Source: Eubacteriales bacterium (lineage in GTDB: Bacteria > Bacillota > Clostridia > Lachnospirales > Lachnospiraceae). From it: a stretch of DNA of 64,000 bases. The DNA lies in the NCBI GenBank assembly GCA_030536995.1, contig JAUNOY010000008.1:1-64000 (forward strand), in the 5' to 3' direction. This document shows, one piece after another, positions 7,361 to 16,138 of this stretch. The notes below the pieces were generated by a model that worked only from the letters and a program-made list of their open reading frames with translations, was not told the DNA's origin and did not search any database. A program made the position numbers and the translations under genes. Each line of letters opens with the position of its first letter. Within the stretch, counting starts at the first letter, position 1.

Positions 7361-8098
7361 CTAAAAATAATCATATCCTCCATGAATATCCACGATACTT
7401 CCATTCATATACCCATTGGTAAGAATACAGTAAGCCAGCTCTGCCACGTCCCTGATTTCCCCAAATCTGTGAAGGGCAATTTTTCTGTTGATTCTGTCAT
7501 AACTTTCCTGTGTGCGGTTCTCATGCCAGGAAGTTTCAATAAATCCCGGTGCAATTGCATTTACCGTAATCCCCTTCGGCTCGAACTCCTTTACAAGAGA
7601 CTTGGTCAGAAAGTGAATTGCAGCCTTAGTCACACCATACACAAGAGAAGAAGAATACGCCTGTCTTCCTGCATAGGATCCCATAAAGAGAACCTTTCCC
7701 CCCTCCGTCATATAAGGACGGAGCTCTTTTATCATAAATACAGGAATAGAAAGGTTGGTGTTTACAATCTTTGTCCATTCTTCAAAGGTATAATCTTCAT
7801 ATTTCGCGTAGGTACTGATTCCCACATTGCTTACCAGCCAGTCTACATGACCTGCTTTTTCAATCACCTCGCGGACAAAGCTCTGCATCTCTTCATAGGA
7901 AGACATATCTGCCCTGAGAATGCACACCTTTTCCCTGTCTTCCGGCGCAAGGCTGTCCAGAAACTCTTTTGCTCTCTGTTCATTGTGGGCATAGTTTACA
8001 AAGATTCTGTCTCCTTCTGCGGAATTTGCAAGAATCTTTTCCACAATTCCCCTTCCTATACCGGAAGTACCGCCTGTTACTACTGTTACTCTGCTCAT
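7361..8098 (-). CDS. Short-chain dehydrogenase/reductase
   Basis: A 245-residue classical SDR. It shows the NAD(P)-binding TGGTSGIG (residues 8-15), the NVG motif (91-93), Ser141 and the catalytic YGVTK pair Tyr154/Lys158. It resembles FabG-type 3-oxoacyl reductases, but the neighbours are surface-sugar genes, so a ketosugar or acyloin substrate is more likely. It lies 11 bases after the TPP-enzyme gene, with AGGAGG upstream. A plausible role is to reduce the keto product of that enzyme. The substrate cannot be read from the sequence. Confidence 0.85.
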   Translation of the reverse strand: MSRVTVVTGGTSGIGRGIVEKILANSAEGDRIFVNYAHNEQRAKEFLDSLAPEDREKVCILRADMSSYEEMQSFVREVIEKAGHVDWLVSNVGISTYAKYEDYTFEEWTKIVNTNLSIPVFMIKELRPYMTEGGKVLFMGSYAGRQAYSSSLVYGVTKAAIHFLTKSLVKEFEPKGITVNAIAPGFIETSWHENRTQESYDRINRKIALHRFGEIRDVAELAYCILTNGYMNGSIVDIHGGYDYF

Positions 8099-8109
8099 CT
8101 GATTTCCTC

Positions 8110-9867
8110 CTACAGCGCCACCAGTCTGTCATAAATTTCTCTCGGCGCATATGGCTGCTGGTTATGAATCGGTTCTCCCAGACAGGTCTTTGGATATGCA
8201 AAGGTTCCGTGCTCCAGAGTCACCTCCAGAAGACCTGCTCCCTCTTCCTTAAGGAATTCCGGAGCTTTTTCCGCAACCTCATTGCACCACATTTTTTTTG
8301 ATTGAATTCCATATGCCTGAGCAACCTTTGCAAATTCGCAGGATGAGAAGCCGCAGCCGTCAGAAGTTCCCGCAAAAAGGCAGTCGAAATAATCTCTCTG
8401 TAAATGGCGGATCATGCCAAGCGCTCCGTTATTCATAACAATCATCTTTACAGGAATCGCTTCACGCTTCACCCACTGCAATTCCTGAATATTCATCTGG
8501 AACGCTCCGTCTCCGCAGATACATGCTACAGGCTTTCCGGTGGCATAATAAGCGCCGATCGCTGCCGGAAGCGCATATCCCATAGCGCCGTGACCGCCGG
8601 AGAAAAGAAGCTTCTGCCCCTTGTGATTCTTAAAAGACTGATAGCTCCATACCATATGCTGTCCCACATCCACTGCAATTGCAGAAGTATCAGAGAGAAT
8701 ATCACTTAAATCTGCAATCATACGATTCGGATATCTCTCCGGCGTATTCTCATCTACAGCCTGAAGATTGGATTTAATCTCATTGCACACAACCATCCAT
8801 TCACTTGGACGGGGCTGTTCTACAAAAGCTTTTTTCGCAAGGCCCTCAATAACGAAAGCTGTATCTGTACAGAACTTCTGCTCTCCTGTGCCATTCTCGT
8901 GAATATCTCTCTGAAGATTGTATTTATCAATATCAATGCGGATAATCTCTGCATTTTTCGCAAATTCGTGAACCTTCGTTCCAATCTGTCTTGTACAAAG
9001 GGAAATGCCAAAGCACAGGAGAAGGTCACTTTTAATATTGGCAATCATATTTGCATAACGATGGCCGTAAGCTCCTCCGATACATCCGAAATTCACCGGA
9101 TTATCATAAGGAAGAACCGATTTCGCCAAAACGCTGGTAATTACAGGAATCTGCAGTTTTTCCGCCAAATCAATCAGCATAGACTGGCTTCTTGGGCTGT
9201 CCACCCCGTGTCCAAGCATAATCACAGGACGTTTCGCCTTACGCAGAGCTTCTGTGACAGCTTCAACTGCTTTCTCTGCTTCTGCCTCATCTGCCCGGAA
9301 CTCTTCCAGCCCCATTTCCTTCACATCCATATCATAAACCGGATGCTCTACCTCGCTTCTCTGTATGTTCATCGGCAAATCAATGAGAACAGGACCTTTT
9401 CTTCCTGTTGTCGCAATGTGATACGCCTTATTTAACTCCTTTACAATATCCTCCGGTTCCCGAATCTGCACTGCATATTTGGTGATAGAATCAACCATGG
9501 AAACCACGTTTGTTTCCTGAAATCCCTGCTGACGCAGCCCTTCAATTCCGGAGTATTCATAAGTATTTAACTGTCCTGTAAGAAAAATTACAGGCAGAGA
9601 ATCGTAATACGCGTTGGCAACGCCGGAAAGCAGGTTTACAGCTCCCGGACCGCTGGTCGCATATGCACAGGCGCAGTCTTCTTTTGCCTGAGCATAACCG
9701 CAGGCTGCAAATGCCGCACCCTGCTCATTATAGCTGGAGTGGTTGTTTGTATTGGGATTTTTTTCGATGGAATCCACCAAATGTGCAATCATGGTTCCCT
9801 GATATCCAAAGAAATCATAAATCCCCTTTTTTTCTAAAAATGCAACAATATAATCTGAAAGTTTCAT
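8110..9867 (-). CDS. Acetolactate-synthase-like TPP-dependent enzyme
   Basis: A 585-residue protein with the complete POX/AHAS architecture: an N-terminal pyrimidine-binding domain with catalytic Glu48 in SYNEQG, a central domain (about 190-340), and a C-terminal pyrophosphate-binding domain with the GDG...NN motif (around 425-455). Such enzymes decarboxylate pyruvate or other 2-ketoacids and transfer the resulting carbanion. True IlvB normally sits with ilvN or ilvC; here it sits in a surface-sugar operon between an SDR and a LicD-like gene. YerE-type relatives add a two-carbon branch from pyruvate to CDP-ketosugars, which fits the cytidylyltransferase domain encoded by the first gene; this is inference. 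The ATG at 9867 is preferred (GGAGG 5 bases upstream) over one at 9879. Confidence 0.85.
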   Translation of the reverse strand: MKLSDYIVAFLEKKGIYDFFGYQGTMIAHLVDSIEKNPNTNNHSSYNEQGAAFAACGYAQAKEDCACAYATSGPGAVNLLSGVANAYYDSLPVIFLTGQLNTYEYSGIEGLRQQGFQETNVVSMVDSITKYAVQIREPEDIVKELNKAYHIATTGRKGPVLIDLPMNIQRSEVEHPVYDMDVKEMGLEEFRADEAEAEKAVEAVTEALRKAKRPVIMLGHGVDSPRSQSMLIDLAEKLQIPVITSVLAKSVLPYDNPVNFGCIGGAYGHRYANMIANIKSDLLLCFGISLCTRQIGTKVHEFAKNAEIIRIDIDKYNLQRDIHENGTGEQKFCTDTAFVIEGLAKKAFVEQPRPSEWMVVCNEIKSNLQAVDENTPERYPNRMIADLSDILSDTSAIAVDVGQHMVWSYQSFKNHKGQKLLFSGGHGAMGYALPAAIGAYYATGKPVACICGDGAFQMNIQELQWVKREAIPVKMIVMNNGALGMIRHLQRDYFDCLFAGTSDGCGFSSCEFAKVAQAYGIQSKKMWCNEVAEKAPEFLKEEGAGLLEVTLEHGTFAYPKTCLGEPIHNQQPYAPREIYDRLVAL

Positions 9868-9891
9868 AATCTCCTCCATTCTTACGGGATC

Positions 9892-11058
9892 TCAGATAAG
9901 TTCCCGAATCTGACTCTTCTGTGCCGCCTTCCCCGTCTTCTCCAGAACATCCATATAAATATCAAAAATCTCCTCATCCTCCATAAATACTTCTTCCTTC
10001 AGGAGACTTTTCAGCATCATTTTTGAATACGGTTTAAAGACCTGCTCCAGTGTGAGATAGTCTTCATTTTTATATAAGTTAAGAATATAATCCTTTTTCT
10101 TTTTATAATAACCTCCAAGCCGGATTCTTTCTTCACAAAAAAGTGCATAATCCCAGCACTCGTCCAGATATTTTCCTCTTTTTCTGTCCTTTTCCAAGCG
10201 TTTCTGCCGGCGAAGACGCGCAGCAATCATCTGATCCAGCCCATTATTTTCTCTGCTGAATTTTTCCCAGCTCATATACGCGCTCACAATCATCTGCGGA
10301 GGCTCCACATACGCAGACTCTTTCCTGTTCAGATAATCATCCCCGTAAAAAATTCGAAGATACCCTCTGATATCATAAGGAACAAGAAATTCTTCTCCCT
10401 CCAGCTCTATTTTTTCTGTTTTCCGAAAAATTTTCGCAGGAAAAACCGTCGTCATCTTTCCCTGTTTCAAAAAATAGGCATCTGCATCCGGATTCTGCTG
10501 CCTTTTGCAAAACTCATCGTAAAGTTTACTTCCAAATCTTTCCTGTCCCCCTGCGCAGCGCATGGTCACAGCCATTTCCGCAGAAATATCCCGAAAATCC
10601 TTTTCTGCGGATAATTTTCCGCACAGTTGAAGCCAACCTTTTTCTTCTCTGACATGCTGTCTCCTTAAATTCCCCGGGGAAATTTCTGTTCTCAGAGGAA
10701 GTACATTAATTCCTATTGCCGGAATTTCATAATCCCTCCCTGCATCCATATTGAAGCACAGCGTATTCGTATCTTCATAACGCAGATAAAATCCCGGAAA
10801 CCACTTATGACTTTTCATGGATTCCACTGCTCTTCCTGTCGAAATTCTGTCTTCAGCAGCATGGCGAAAACGTTCCATTTCTCCCACTTTCATCAGAACC
10901 TCCCCAGCCATGGGATCAGAAGGAAGAGACTGCCCCGTTACTGCACACAGAGTGAGACGCGGAGACAGATAATAATCTATTTTTTCTTTCCGGCAAATTT
11001 TATCTATCTCTTTCAAAAGAGACAGTACTACCTGCTGTTCTTTTCTCAATAAACTCAT
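9892..11058 (-). CDS. LicD-family-like protein with degenerate active site
   Basis: A 388-residue protein. The N-terminus aligns by eye with LicD phosphotransferases: LLKEIDKICRKEKIDYYL matches the conserved helix, the following segment keeps CAV, and a later stretch (PYDIRGYLRIFYGDDYL) matches the second conserved LicD block. LicD proteins transfer phosphocholine, polyol phosphates or similar groups to surface glycans. However the GTLLGAVRHKGF-WDDDID metal and nucleotide site is replaced by SPRLTLCAVTGQS and SDPMAGE (residues 32-53), with no Asp cluster. It is therefore probably inactive as a classical LicD or uses different chemistry. The C-terminal 140 residues are highly charged. It lies 15 bases after the TPR-like gene. 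Confidence 0.65.
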   Translation of the reverse strand: MSLLRKEQQVVLSLLKEIDKICRKEKIDYYLSPRLTLCAVTGQSLPSDPMAGEVLMKVGEMERFRHAAEDRISTGRAVESMKSHKWFPGFYLRYEDTNTLCFNMDAGRDYEIPAIGINVLPLRTEISPGNLRRQHVREEKGWLQLCGKLSAEKDFRDISAEMAVTMRCAGGQERFGSKLYDEFCKRQQNPDADAYFLKQGKMTTVFPAKIFRKTEKIELEGEEFLVPYDIRGYLRIFYGDDYLNRKESAYVEPPQMIVSAYMSWEKFSRENNGLDQMIAARLRRQKRLEKDRKRGKYLDECWDYALFCEERIRLGGYYKKKKDYILNLYKNEDYLTLEQVFKPYSKMMLKSLLKEEVFMEDEEIFDIYMDVLEKTGKAAQKSQIRELI

Positions 11059-11073
11059 TTCTCCCTTTCATCG

Positions 11074-12681
11074 TCACACCAGACTGTCAGCCATTTGTCT
11101 GATTTCCTCCAGTGTACCGTATTTGTCAAGCCAGCCATCAAGAAATGGAGCTGCATCTGAATCTTTCGCAAAAGAACGCACTTTTTTGTCCCCGCGAGAA
11201 AGATCTGAAAGAATGATTCTGACAAGCTCTGTCTTTATATAAGAATGTTTCACCAGCTCAAGTGCTTTCCGGTAACTTTCGAAAGCAGTCTTCGTCCGTC
11301 CCTGTTTCATGCGAACGTCTCCCACAAGCTTATAGGCTTCCGCACGCATCTCTTTCTTAATACGATGACTTCTGATTTCTTCAGCCAGCCATTCCAGTTC
11401 ACCTTCCTCGGAAGCACATTTCACCTCCGTATAAAGAGATGCCAGCTCCTGTGGATATCCAAGTCTTCTCCACGCCCTTGTGAGGGCTTTCTTATAATAA
11501 GCACTCCCCGGCTCCGGCTGCTTCACATCCGGCATCTCTGCCTCCTTATGGGCAGGCGCTGCTACCATATATGTTTCTATTTTTCCAAGAATCTCTCTGA
11601 TAACAACTTCCAGTTCCCCCTGTGTACGAGCTCTTTCTACCTTCGTAAGGCATAGACAGGCATTTACTTCCTCATCACCTGGCATAAGACTTTTCCAAAG
11701 CTCCATAAGCTGTCCGGCTTCTTCTTTTGCCTTATATTCCAGAAGTCTCTCACAGGTATCGAGAACCTCCTGTTTACAGGCATCAAACAACTGATCCATC
11801 TCCATCAGCGGAAGCGGATCCGCTGTCCTCGCTTTTGCCTGAGCATAAAGCTCCAGGGCATTTCTGCAGCTTCCTTTCATCCACAGGAGATCTGCCTTAT
11901 ATTTCATAAAATATCCATCTTCGGGAAAAATCCTCAGGCAGCTGCTTATGAACCGTTCTGCCTCTCTTGGATTTTGTCCGGAACGCTCCATTACGAACCG
12001 GCATTGAAATTTGAGAAATCCGGGATTATCCGGATATTTTTCCGGCAAATCTCCGAATTGTTCCTCTGATTTCTGCATTTCCCTTTTTTCATAATGTTCC
12101 ACCGCTTTTTTGAAACATTCCAGGTCACTTTTTATCCTTTTCATTTCCGGGTCTGCCAGCCCCTTTTCCTCGCAAATCTCTAATATGCGATATGCACTGC
12201 GAAATCTCTCTGTATAAAAAAGGGTCATGACTGCCGCCAAAAGCATCTCACCGTCCAGCTCTATCAATACAGGATGGATATAATTCTCTTCCTCGGGTTT
12301 TTCTTCATCGCCTATGAAATCTGCGCTCAGCTGAACACGATAATAATCTTCAAAAAGAAAGCTCAGCTTTTGGAACATTTTGTTCTCAACCATTTCTTTC
12401 AGGCTGCATCCGTCTTCCTCCACACGGGCTTTCAGCTCAGCAGCCACAACACGGCCTTTGATTTCTTTTCCCCGTCTCAGAAGATCCTGTTCTTTTTTCC
12501 CATAAAGCCGGCTGTTCTTTTCCTCAAGAGCCAGCAGCCGGCGGGCTTTGCCTATATCAACAGCTGCCAAAAAATCCTTCCTGAATTCGCCGAAATCAAT
12601 GCTGTCCGAATCCGGTGATTCCCCGCTTTCTCTTTCTATTTCATTCAACAGTTTCAGAATCTGCTCCTGTTTCTCTGACAT
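11074..12681 (-). CDS. TPR-like helical repeat protein of unknown function
   Basis: A 535-residue, highly charged, all-helical protein with no signal peptide or membrane segment. Tetratricopeptide-like helix pairs are visible around residues 160-290 and most clearly near 455-490 (AYKLVGDVRMKQGRTKTAFES). The N-terminal 120 residues look like coiled coil. It is probably a scaffold for the neighbouring enzymes. It is tightly packed: 3 bases after the cytidylyltransferase fusion and 15 before the LicD-like gene. I recognise no family beyond TPR-like repeats, and give no enzymatic role. Confidence 0.6.
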   Translation of the reverse strand: MSEKQEQILKLLNEIERESGESPDSDSIDFGEFRKDFLAAVDIGKARRLLALEEKNSRLYGKKEQDLLRRGKEIKGRVVAAELKARVEEDGCSLKEMVENKMFQKLSFLFEDYYRVQLSADFIGDEEKPEEENYIHPVLIELDGEMLLAAVMTLFYTERFRSAYRILEICEEKGLADPEMKRIKSDLECFKKAVEHYEKREMQKSEEQFGDLPEKYPDNPGFLKFQCRFVMERSGQNPREAERFISSCLRIFPEDGYFMKYKADLLWMKGSCRNALELYAQAKARTADPLPLMEMDQLFDACKQEVLDTCERLLEYKAKEEAGQLMELWKSLMPGDEEVNACLCLTKVERARTQGELEVVIREILGKIETYMVAAPAHKEAEMPDVKQPEPGSAYYKKALTRAWRRLGYPQELASLYTEVKCASEEGELEWLAEEIRSHRIKKEMRAEAYKLVGDVRMKQGRTKTAFESYRKALELVKHSYIKTELVRIILSDLSRGDKKVRSFAKDSDAAPFLDGWLDKYGTLEEIRQMADSLV

Positions 12682-12684
12682 TTA

Positions 12685-13986
12685 TTATCCTCTCTGATTT
12701 ATCCTCTTTAAAATCTCTGACAAAAGCAGTGATTCATCATAGAAAAGTCTTGTACATTCTGTTCTCTTATCACGTATCATGATCAGAAGCTCCTGAAGCA
12801 GATAGCGAAGACCGTTTCCTTCGAAATTAAAGCTGTACCTCTTCAGAAATTCATTTCCTTCTATTTTTGCCTCAAAATAGCCAGTATTCCACCAATCATT
12901 TGGTATTGTCACACGGCCGCCGCTTCCGATGATCACAAGTTCGTCCTCCACGTCAACCGTAGAACCAATCTCAATAGACGCAAGAGCATTTTTGTACTTC
13001 ATGGTAATCACATCATACACAAAATTACCCTGCGCATCTGTAACCGCATTTGTACTCACATCCAGACATTCCCTGCCCAGAAGCTTAATAATCGCACCTA
13101 TTGCATGACTCACCGTCTCATTAAATGACTTGCCTCCCTCAAAATCATCCTGACAGATTGCACACTTCACACTTATAATATCTCCCACCAAATTACTGTG
13201 AACATGCCATACAAGCTGATTAAACGCACGAAGATAGACGAGAGTCAGTCTTTCTACAAGAACCACCTGATGTTCCTTTGCCTTATCAAACAGTTCCTGT
13301 AACCTCTCCGGCGAAAGAGTCATAGGCGTGTCACTGATTACATATTTATTCTGCTCAATGGCTCTTTCGATATAATCTGCTCTTAGCTTCTGGCTACATT
13401 TAATATAAACAATATCAAGATCAGAAAGAAATTCATCATAATCCGTCCAGCAAGAATCCAATTCATATTTATCACGAAACGCCTCTGCCACATCCGGTTC
13501 ATCTGAATAAACACGCTCTACATGAAGTCCGCTTACAAATTTAGTCTCTGATACGATTCCATTGTCATTGATATCATCCGTAACAACTCCGATATTAAAA
13601 ATGGTTCCCTCGCTTCGTATCTTTGTACTGGAAATATTTTTCGTTCTCTCCAGATACATCACATCACAGTAATTTTTCAGATAATCAAACTTCCCTCTCC
13701 AATCGGAACCTACTACCAGAAGATCAATGTTATATTTGATGATATCATTGATTTTCTGCCCCTGATATTCCTCTATGATAATCTCATCTGCGAGACCTGT
13801 TTTACGCACATTTTCGATTCGTTTAATCAGACTGTCTCTGACGTTAAGCTTCCCCCTCTCAATGTCATAGCTTTCACTTGTAACGCCCACGATCAGATAA
13901 TCTCCAAGCGCTTTGGCGCGTTTTATAATATTATAATGTCCCCGATGAAATAAATCGAAGGTACCATAGGTTATAACTTTTTTCAT
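12685..13986 (-). CDS. Cytidylyltransferase fused to Gfo/Idh-like domain
   Basis: A 433-residue fusion. Residues 1-128 are a TagD-type nucleotidyltransferase with GTFDLFHRGH (8-17) and RTKNISSTKIR (113-123), the signatures of glycerol-3-phosphate and related CTP transferases; the activated substrate is probably a polyol or sugar phosphate. Residues about 130-433 follow the Gfo/Idh/MocA fold, but the Gly-rich NAD loop reads GVVTDD and the EKP lysine motif reads SDTPM (217-221), so cofactor binding and catalysis are doubtful. It is the first gene of a six-gene operon. The ATG at 13986 has AGGGG upstream; an ATG at 14025 would add 13 residues. Confidence 0.78.
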   Translation of the reverse strand: MKKVITYGTFDLFHRGHYNIIKRAKALGDYLIVGVTSESYDIERGKLNVRDSLIKRIENVRKTGLADEIIIEEYQGQKINDIIKYNIDLLVVGSDWRGKFDYLKNYCDVMYLERTKNISSTKIRSEGTIFNIGVVTDDINDNGIVSETKFVSGLHVERVYSDEPDVAEAFRDKYELDSCWTDYDEFLSDLDIVYIKCSQKLRADYIERAIEQNKYVISDTPMTLSPERLQELFDKAKEHQVVLVERLTLVYLRAFNQLVWHVHSNLVGDIISVKCAICQDDFEGGKSFNETVSHAIGAIIKLLGRECLDVSTNAVTDAQGNFVYDVITMKYKNALASIEIGSTVDVEDELVIIGSGGRVTIPNDWWNTGYFEAKIEGNEFLKRYSFNFEGNGLRYLLQELLIMIRDKRTECTRLFYDESLLLSEILKRINQRG

Positions 13987-14082
13987 AAATATACCCCTGT
14001 TCTTTTTTTGTAGAAGCTTCCCCATCTATAGTTTTCCCATATCCTGTATCAATCCGCTTCGTACCTAACTATACTTCCCTTT

Positions 14083-14111
14083 ATTATAGCATATCTTGTA
14101 TCATGCGTCAT
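14083..14111 (-). promoter_or_regulatory. Promoter of the six-gene operon 13986-6452
   Basis: Minus-strand ATGACG (14106-14111), 17 bases, then a perfect TATAAT (14083-14088). It sits just after the terminator of the upstream acyltransferase operon and about 100 bases before the cytidylyltransferase start. Confidence 0.75.
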
Positions 14112-14124
14112 CTTTTTCCCAAAC

Positions 14125-14153
14125 AAAAAGACAGCCCCGAAAGACTGTCTTTT
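14125..14153 (-). terminator. Terminator after the membrane acyltransferase gene
   Basis: Arms 14125-14134 and 14145-14153 (AAAAGACAG with CTGTCTTTT) around a roughly 10-base loop, with T-rich flanks on both strands. Confidence 0.8.
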
Positions 14154-14175
14154 AAACCATGTTCAAAAACTGCAG

Positions 14176-15324
14176 CTACCCCTGCTTTTTATCCGGCACA
14201 TCGTCTGTTTCCAATGTAGCCGCAAGCTCCTCAATCGCCCTTCTTCTGCGCAAAAGGCTCTGGAACTCATCCTCATCACTGTCAAACTCCTCTTCAAGAC
14301 CTTCATCTCGAACCGTCTTATCCTTTTTAAACAGAATAAAGGTCAGAAGATTCAGGAAATTGGTATAAAGCCAGTCTACAGGTAGACTTCCCAAAACCAG
14401 AACAAATATCAGAGAAACGCCAAGAAGCGCCCACACATTCATAAGTTCCGGAATACGAAGAATAAACAATCCGTTCATAATAATCATGATCGGATAATGG
14501 AAAAAATAAATCCCCATTGTATTTCTTCCGATAAAAGTAAGCGGAAGCCTGATGTCAGGCATTACTGCCAGCATCGTATAAATCACGAGGAATGAAACCA
14601 GATACATCAGAAGTCTGATAACAATACCTTCCCCTACTTCCAGCCCGCAGATCATATAACTGTGATTTCCTCTGAAAATATCAACCGGCATGGAATTGGT
14701 AATCATATAATTGGGCACTGCAAAAAGGATCAATCCCGTCAAAGGAATCAGAATCCATTTCCCCTTAAACTCACGAACTGCTTTGATATATTCGCTCTTC
14801 CAGAGATACCCAGCCACAAAGAACGGGAAAAATACCACAATTCTTGAGGATGACAGATAGGTTGTAAATTCTGCCCTTGTTCCAGCCCATAAAGCAAAAA
14901 TAATACTCAGAGGCACAATGAAGCGCATTTTACCAAACGCCTCTATCGTCAGCCTGTAAATAAAGAGCGCAAGAACAAACCACATAACCGTTCCCGATGG
15001 CCTTAAAAGCTCATAGTCAATCTTCTTTCCCAGCCAGATCTGTGCATACCAGGTCAAACTGTACCCCAGAATATATGGAATCAGAAGATTCTTTACATTC
15101 TTCATAACATTCTGCGGCTTCTTGGACAAATATCCGGACACAAAAATAAAAGCCGGCATATGAAAAATGGTAATCGCATACCATATATAGCGAATCACAA
15201 TATCCTCTTTGACAAGGCAAAAAGCAATGATGTGATTAAATACAACAAGAAAAATAAGTAAAACTTTAATGTTGTCTATCAGATAGGAATACGGCACATT
15301 CGGCCGCTCTGCCTTTTTTTTCAT
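14176..15324 (-). CDS. Membrane acyltransferase (acyltransferase 3 family)
   Basis: A 382-residue polytopic protein with about ten membrane segments. Early features match acyltransferase 3 / fucose 4-O-acetylase-like proteins: a DNIKVLLIFLVVFNH segment with the family's His, then FHMPAFIFVSGYLSKK. Such proteins O-acetylate surface polysaccharides at the membrane. The last 50 residues form an acidic cytoplasmic tail (EEEFDSDEDEFQS and RRRRAIEE). It is the third gene of the operon with the priming transferase and GT2, 46 bases after the GT2 stop. It probably acetylates the glycan they build. Confidence 0.85.
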   Translation of the reverse strand: MKKKAERPNVPYSYLIDNIKVLLIFLVVFNHIIAFCLVKEDIVIRYIWYAITIFHMPAFIFVSGYLSKKPQNVMKNVKNLLIPYILGYSLTWYAQIWLGKKIDYELLRPSGTVMWFVLALFIYRLTIEAFGKMRFIVPLSIIFALWAGTRAEFTTYLSSSRIVVFFPFFVAGYLWKSEYIKAVREFKGKWILIPLTGLILFAVPNYMITNSMPVDIFRGNHSYMICGLEVGEGIVIRLLMYLVSFLVIYTMLAVMPDIRLPLTFIGRNTMGIYFFHYPIMIIMNGLFILRIPELMNVWALLGVSLIFVLVLGSLPVDWLYTNFLNLLTFILFKKDKTVRDEGLEEEFDSDEDEFQSLLRRRRAIEELAATLETDDVPDKKQG

Positions 15325-15370
15325 TTACACTTCCCCTCTCGCGTAGTTTCGGTGAAATTATAACATATTT

Positions 15371-16138
15371 TTATGATTTTTGGAACATATTTTTAAAAAC
15401 ATTAAAATACTTATAAACTCCATGAAATGCATAGGAAACAAAAAATAACATGCTCTTAAAAAAGCCGTATCCCATATATCGATATACTCTGTATGTCATA
15501 ACAGCTGATTTCCTTTTATCTCGGGATTTTCCTCCCTCGCTCAGGCGATATTTCAGATAAGGTTTGTTGATTCCTGCCGCAAATCCGTATTTCTTCAAAA
15601 CCTTCAGCCATGTAATATAATCTTCATGACTGTCATCGTGCTCCATCGGAAATTCCAGCGCAGCCTCTCTCTTAATCAGTACAGAAGAACAGTTAATACT
15701 GTTGTGGCTTAAAAGTCTACGATATGTAATTGTATCTTTTACCGGAATCACACTTCCCGTAGAACTTCCATCCGGATTCATCATCTCTCTTGCGGTAGAG
15801 CAAAGTACAGCTCCTGTTCTTTCAAGAACCTCAAGCTGTTCTTTCAGCTTTCCTTCTTCCCACCAGTCATCTGCATCAAGAAATGCAATATATGTCCCTT
15901 CTGCTTCGCGGACACCTCTGTTTCTGGAACCGGCAGCTCCCATATTTTTTTCATTCTTTATATATCGAAAGCCCTTTCTGCCATTGTAAGCAGACAGGAC
16001 TTTCTCTGTACCGTCTGTGGAACCGTCATCGATCACAAGAAGTTCCAGCGAAACCTCCTGTGCAAAAACGGATTCCACAGCCTGTTTTATATATTTTTCG
16101 CCATTATACACAGGCATAATTACAGAAATCAGCGGCAT
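15371..16138 (-). CDS. Glycosyltransferase family 2
   Basis: A 255-residue GT-A glycosyltransferase. The N-terminus (ISVIMPVYNGEKYIKQAVESV), the VIDDGSTDGT loop and the DADDWW metal motif are typical of GT2. It lacks a large membrane anchor, though residues after 215 are hydrophobic. It overlaps the end of the priming-transferase gene by 10 bases, so translation is coupled. It probably adds the second or a later sugar to the undecaprenyl-linked precursor. Donor and acceptor are unknown. Confidence 0.9.
   Translation of the reverse strand: MPLISVIMPVYNGEKYIKQAVESVFAQEVSLELLVIDDGSTDGTEKVLSAYNGRKGFRYIKNEKNMGAAGSRNRGVREAEGTYIAFLDADDWWEEGKLKEQLEVLERTGAVLCSTAREMMNPDGSSTGSVIPVKDTITYRRLLSHNSINCSSVLIKREAALEFPMEHDDSHEDYITWLKVLKKYGFAAGINKPYLKYRLSEGGKSRDKRKSAVMTYRVYRYMGYGFFKSMLFFVSYAFHGVYKYFNVFKNMFQKS

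Noticed and set aside
7307-8134. A 275-codon plus-strand frame opposite the SDR gene
   Set aside because: It is antisense to a gene with clear catalytic motifs, has an odd Cys/His/Ser-rich composition and no ribosome binding site.
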